Shown here: positions 36,213-36,391 of the stretch, piece by piece
Numbering within the stretch: the first letter of the stretch is position 1
Layout of the letters: each line of letters opens with the position of its first letter
Assembly: GCA_023269965.1 (NCBI GenBank)
Contig: JAGDXU010000018.1
Location: 1-36,391, forward strand
Length of the DNA stretch: 36,391 bases
From: Candidatus Parvarchaeota archaeon
Lineage (GTDB): Archaea > Nanobdellota > Nanobdellia > Parvarchaeales > Parvarchaeaceae
Direction: 5' to 3'
Notes under the pieces: model-generated
Told to the model about the DNA's origin: nothing
The model's database searches: none
Seen by the model: the letters and a program-made list of their open reading frames with translations, nothing else
Made by a program: the position numbers and the translations under genes

Positions 36213-36391
36213 GACATCCTCCCATGAATTAATTCATGGGCTTCCAGCTCCTATCGGAAGCTTTAGCTTCCCCATAGCGTATAGTTCCTGCTTCTCAGGA
36301 TCATAGCTCGTAGACCCTGCTTTGATTTTCATCTTGGCAAGTTCCGCCGTCAGAGGATTCTCCACAGGCTTAGCTCTTTTGGAGAGTTCCC
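36213..36391 (-). mobile_element. Right end of an IS200/IS605-family element, truncated by window edge; 20-bp perfect palindrome at 36221-36240
   Basis: CCCATGAATTAATTCATGGG palindrome followed by AGGATGTCAC, overlapping the tnpB 3' end. Confidence 0.8.
36234..36391 (-). CDS. tnpB: TnpB (IS200/IS605 OrfB) C-terminal fragment, truncated by window edge
   Basis: ELSKRAKPVENPLTAELAKMKIKAGSTSYDPEKQELYAMGKLKLPIGAGSP*, TnpB-like C-terminus overlapping the RE hairpin. Confidence 0.75.
   Translation of the reverse strand, partial: ELSKRAKPVENPLTAELAKMKIKAGSTSYDPEKQELYAMGKLKLPIGAGSP

Noticed and set aside
1-36391. CRISPR array
   Set aside because: No regularly spaced direct repeats with unique spacers; the dispersed repeats are kilobases apart.

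Overview
Archaeal chromosome segment. It carries archaeal-type housekeeping genes (FtsY, prefoldin alpha, L31e, L39e, PDCD5-like, S19e, RNase P Rpp21, L13, S9, PolD large subunit, AlaRS, IleRS, TBP, TrmY, DphB, GINS, PEP synthase), a complete 23S rRNA gene on the minus strand with no adjacent 16S or 5S, and one tRNA-Ala(CGC). The small compact genes, overlapping ORFs and gene content suggest a DPANN/Micrarchaeota-like lineage (inference only). Accessory content: (i) a minus-strand operon (about 32.45-36.21 kb) of small class-III-signal-peptide (pilin-like) membrane proteins plus two Cys-rich secreted proteins, with a prepilin peptidase and two more anchored surface proteins at 27.8-31.3 kb; (ii) the 3' end of a tnpB (IS200/IS605) gene entering from the right edge and abutting that operon; (iii) a dispersed family of short repeats (22224-22370, 23782-23926, 24502-24550, 32318-32369), all in one orientation. 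Several copies join a TATA-like 5' module to the tnpB-3'-end/right-end sequence. The two long copies keep hairpins with compensatory changes relative to the tnpB-associated copy, so they look like stand-alone omega-RNA (reRNA)-like loci or domesticated IS ends. This repeat family is the most interesting signal in the window. All coordinates and translations were read by eye or from the supplied ORF track; no database search was run.
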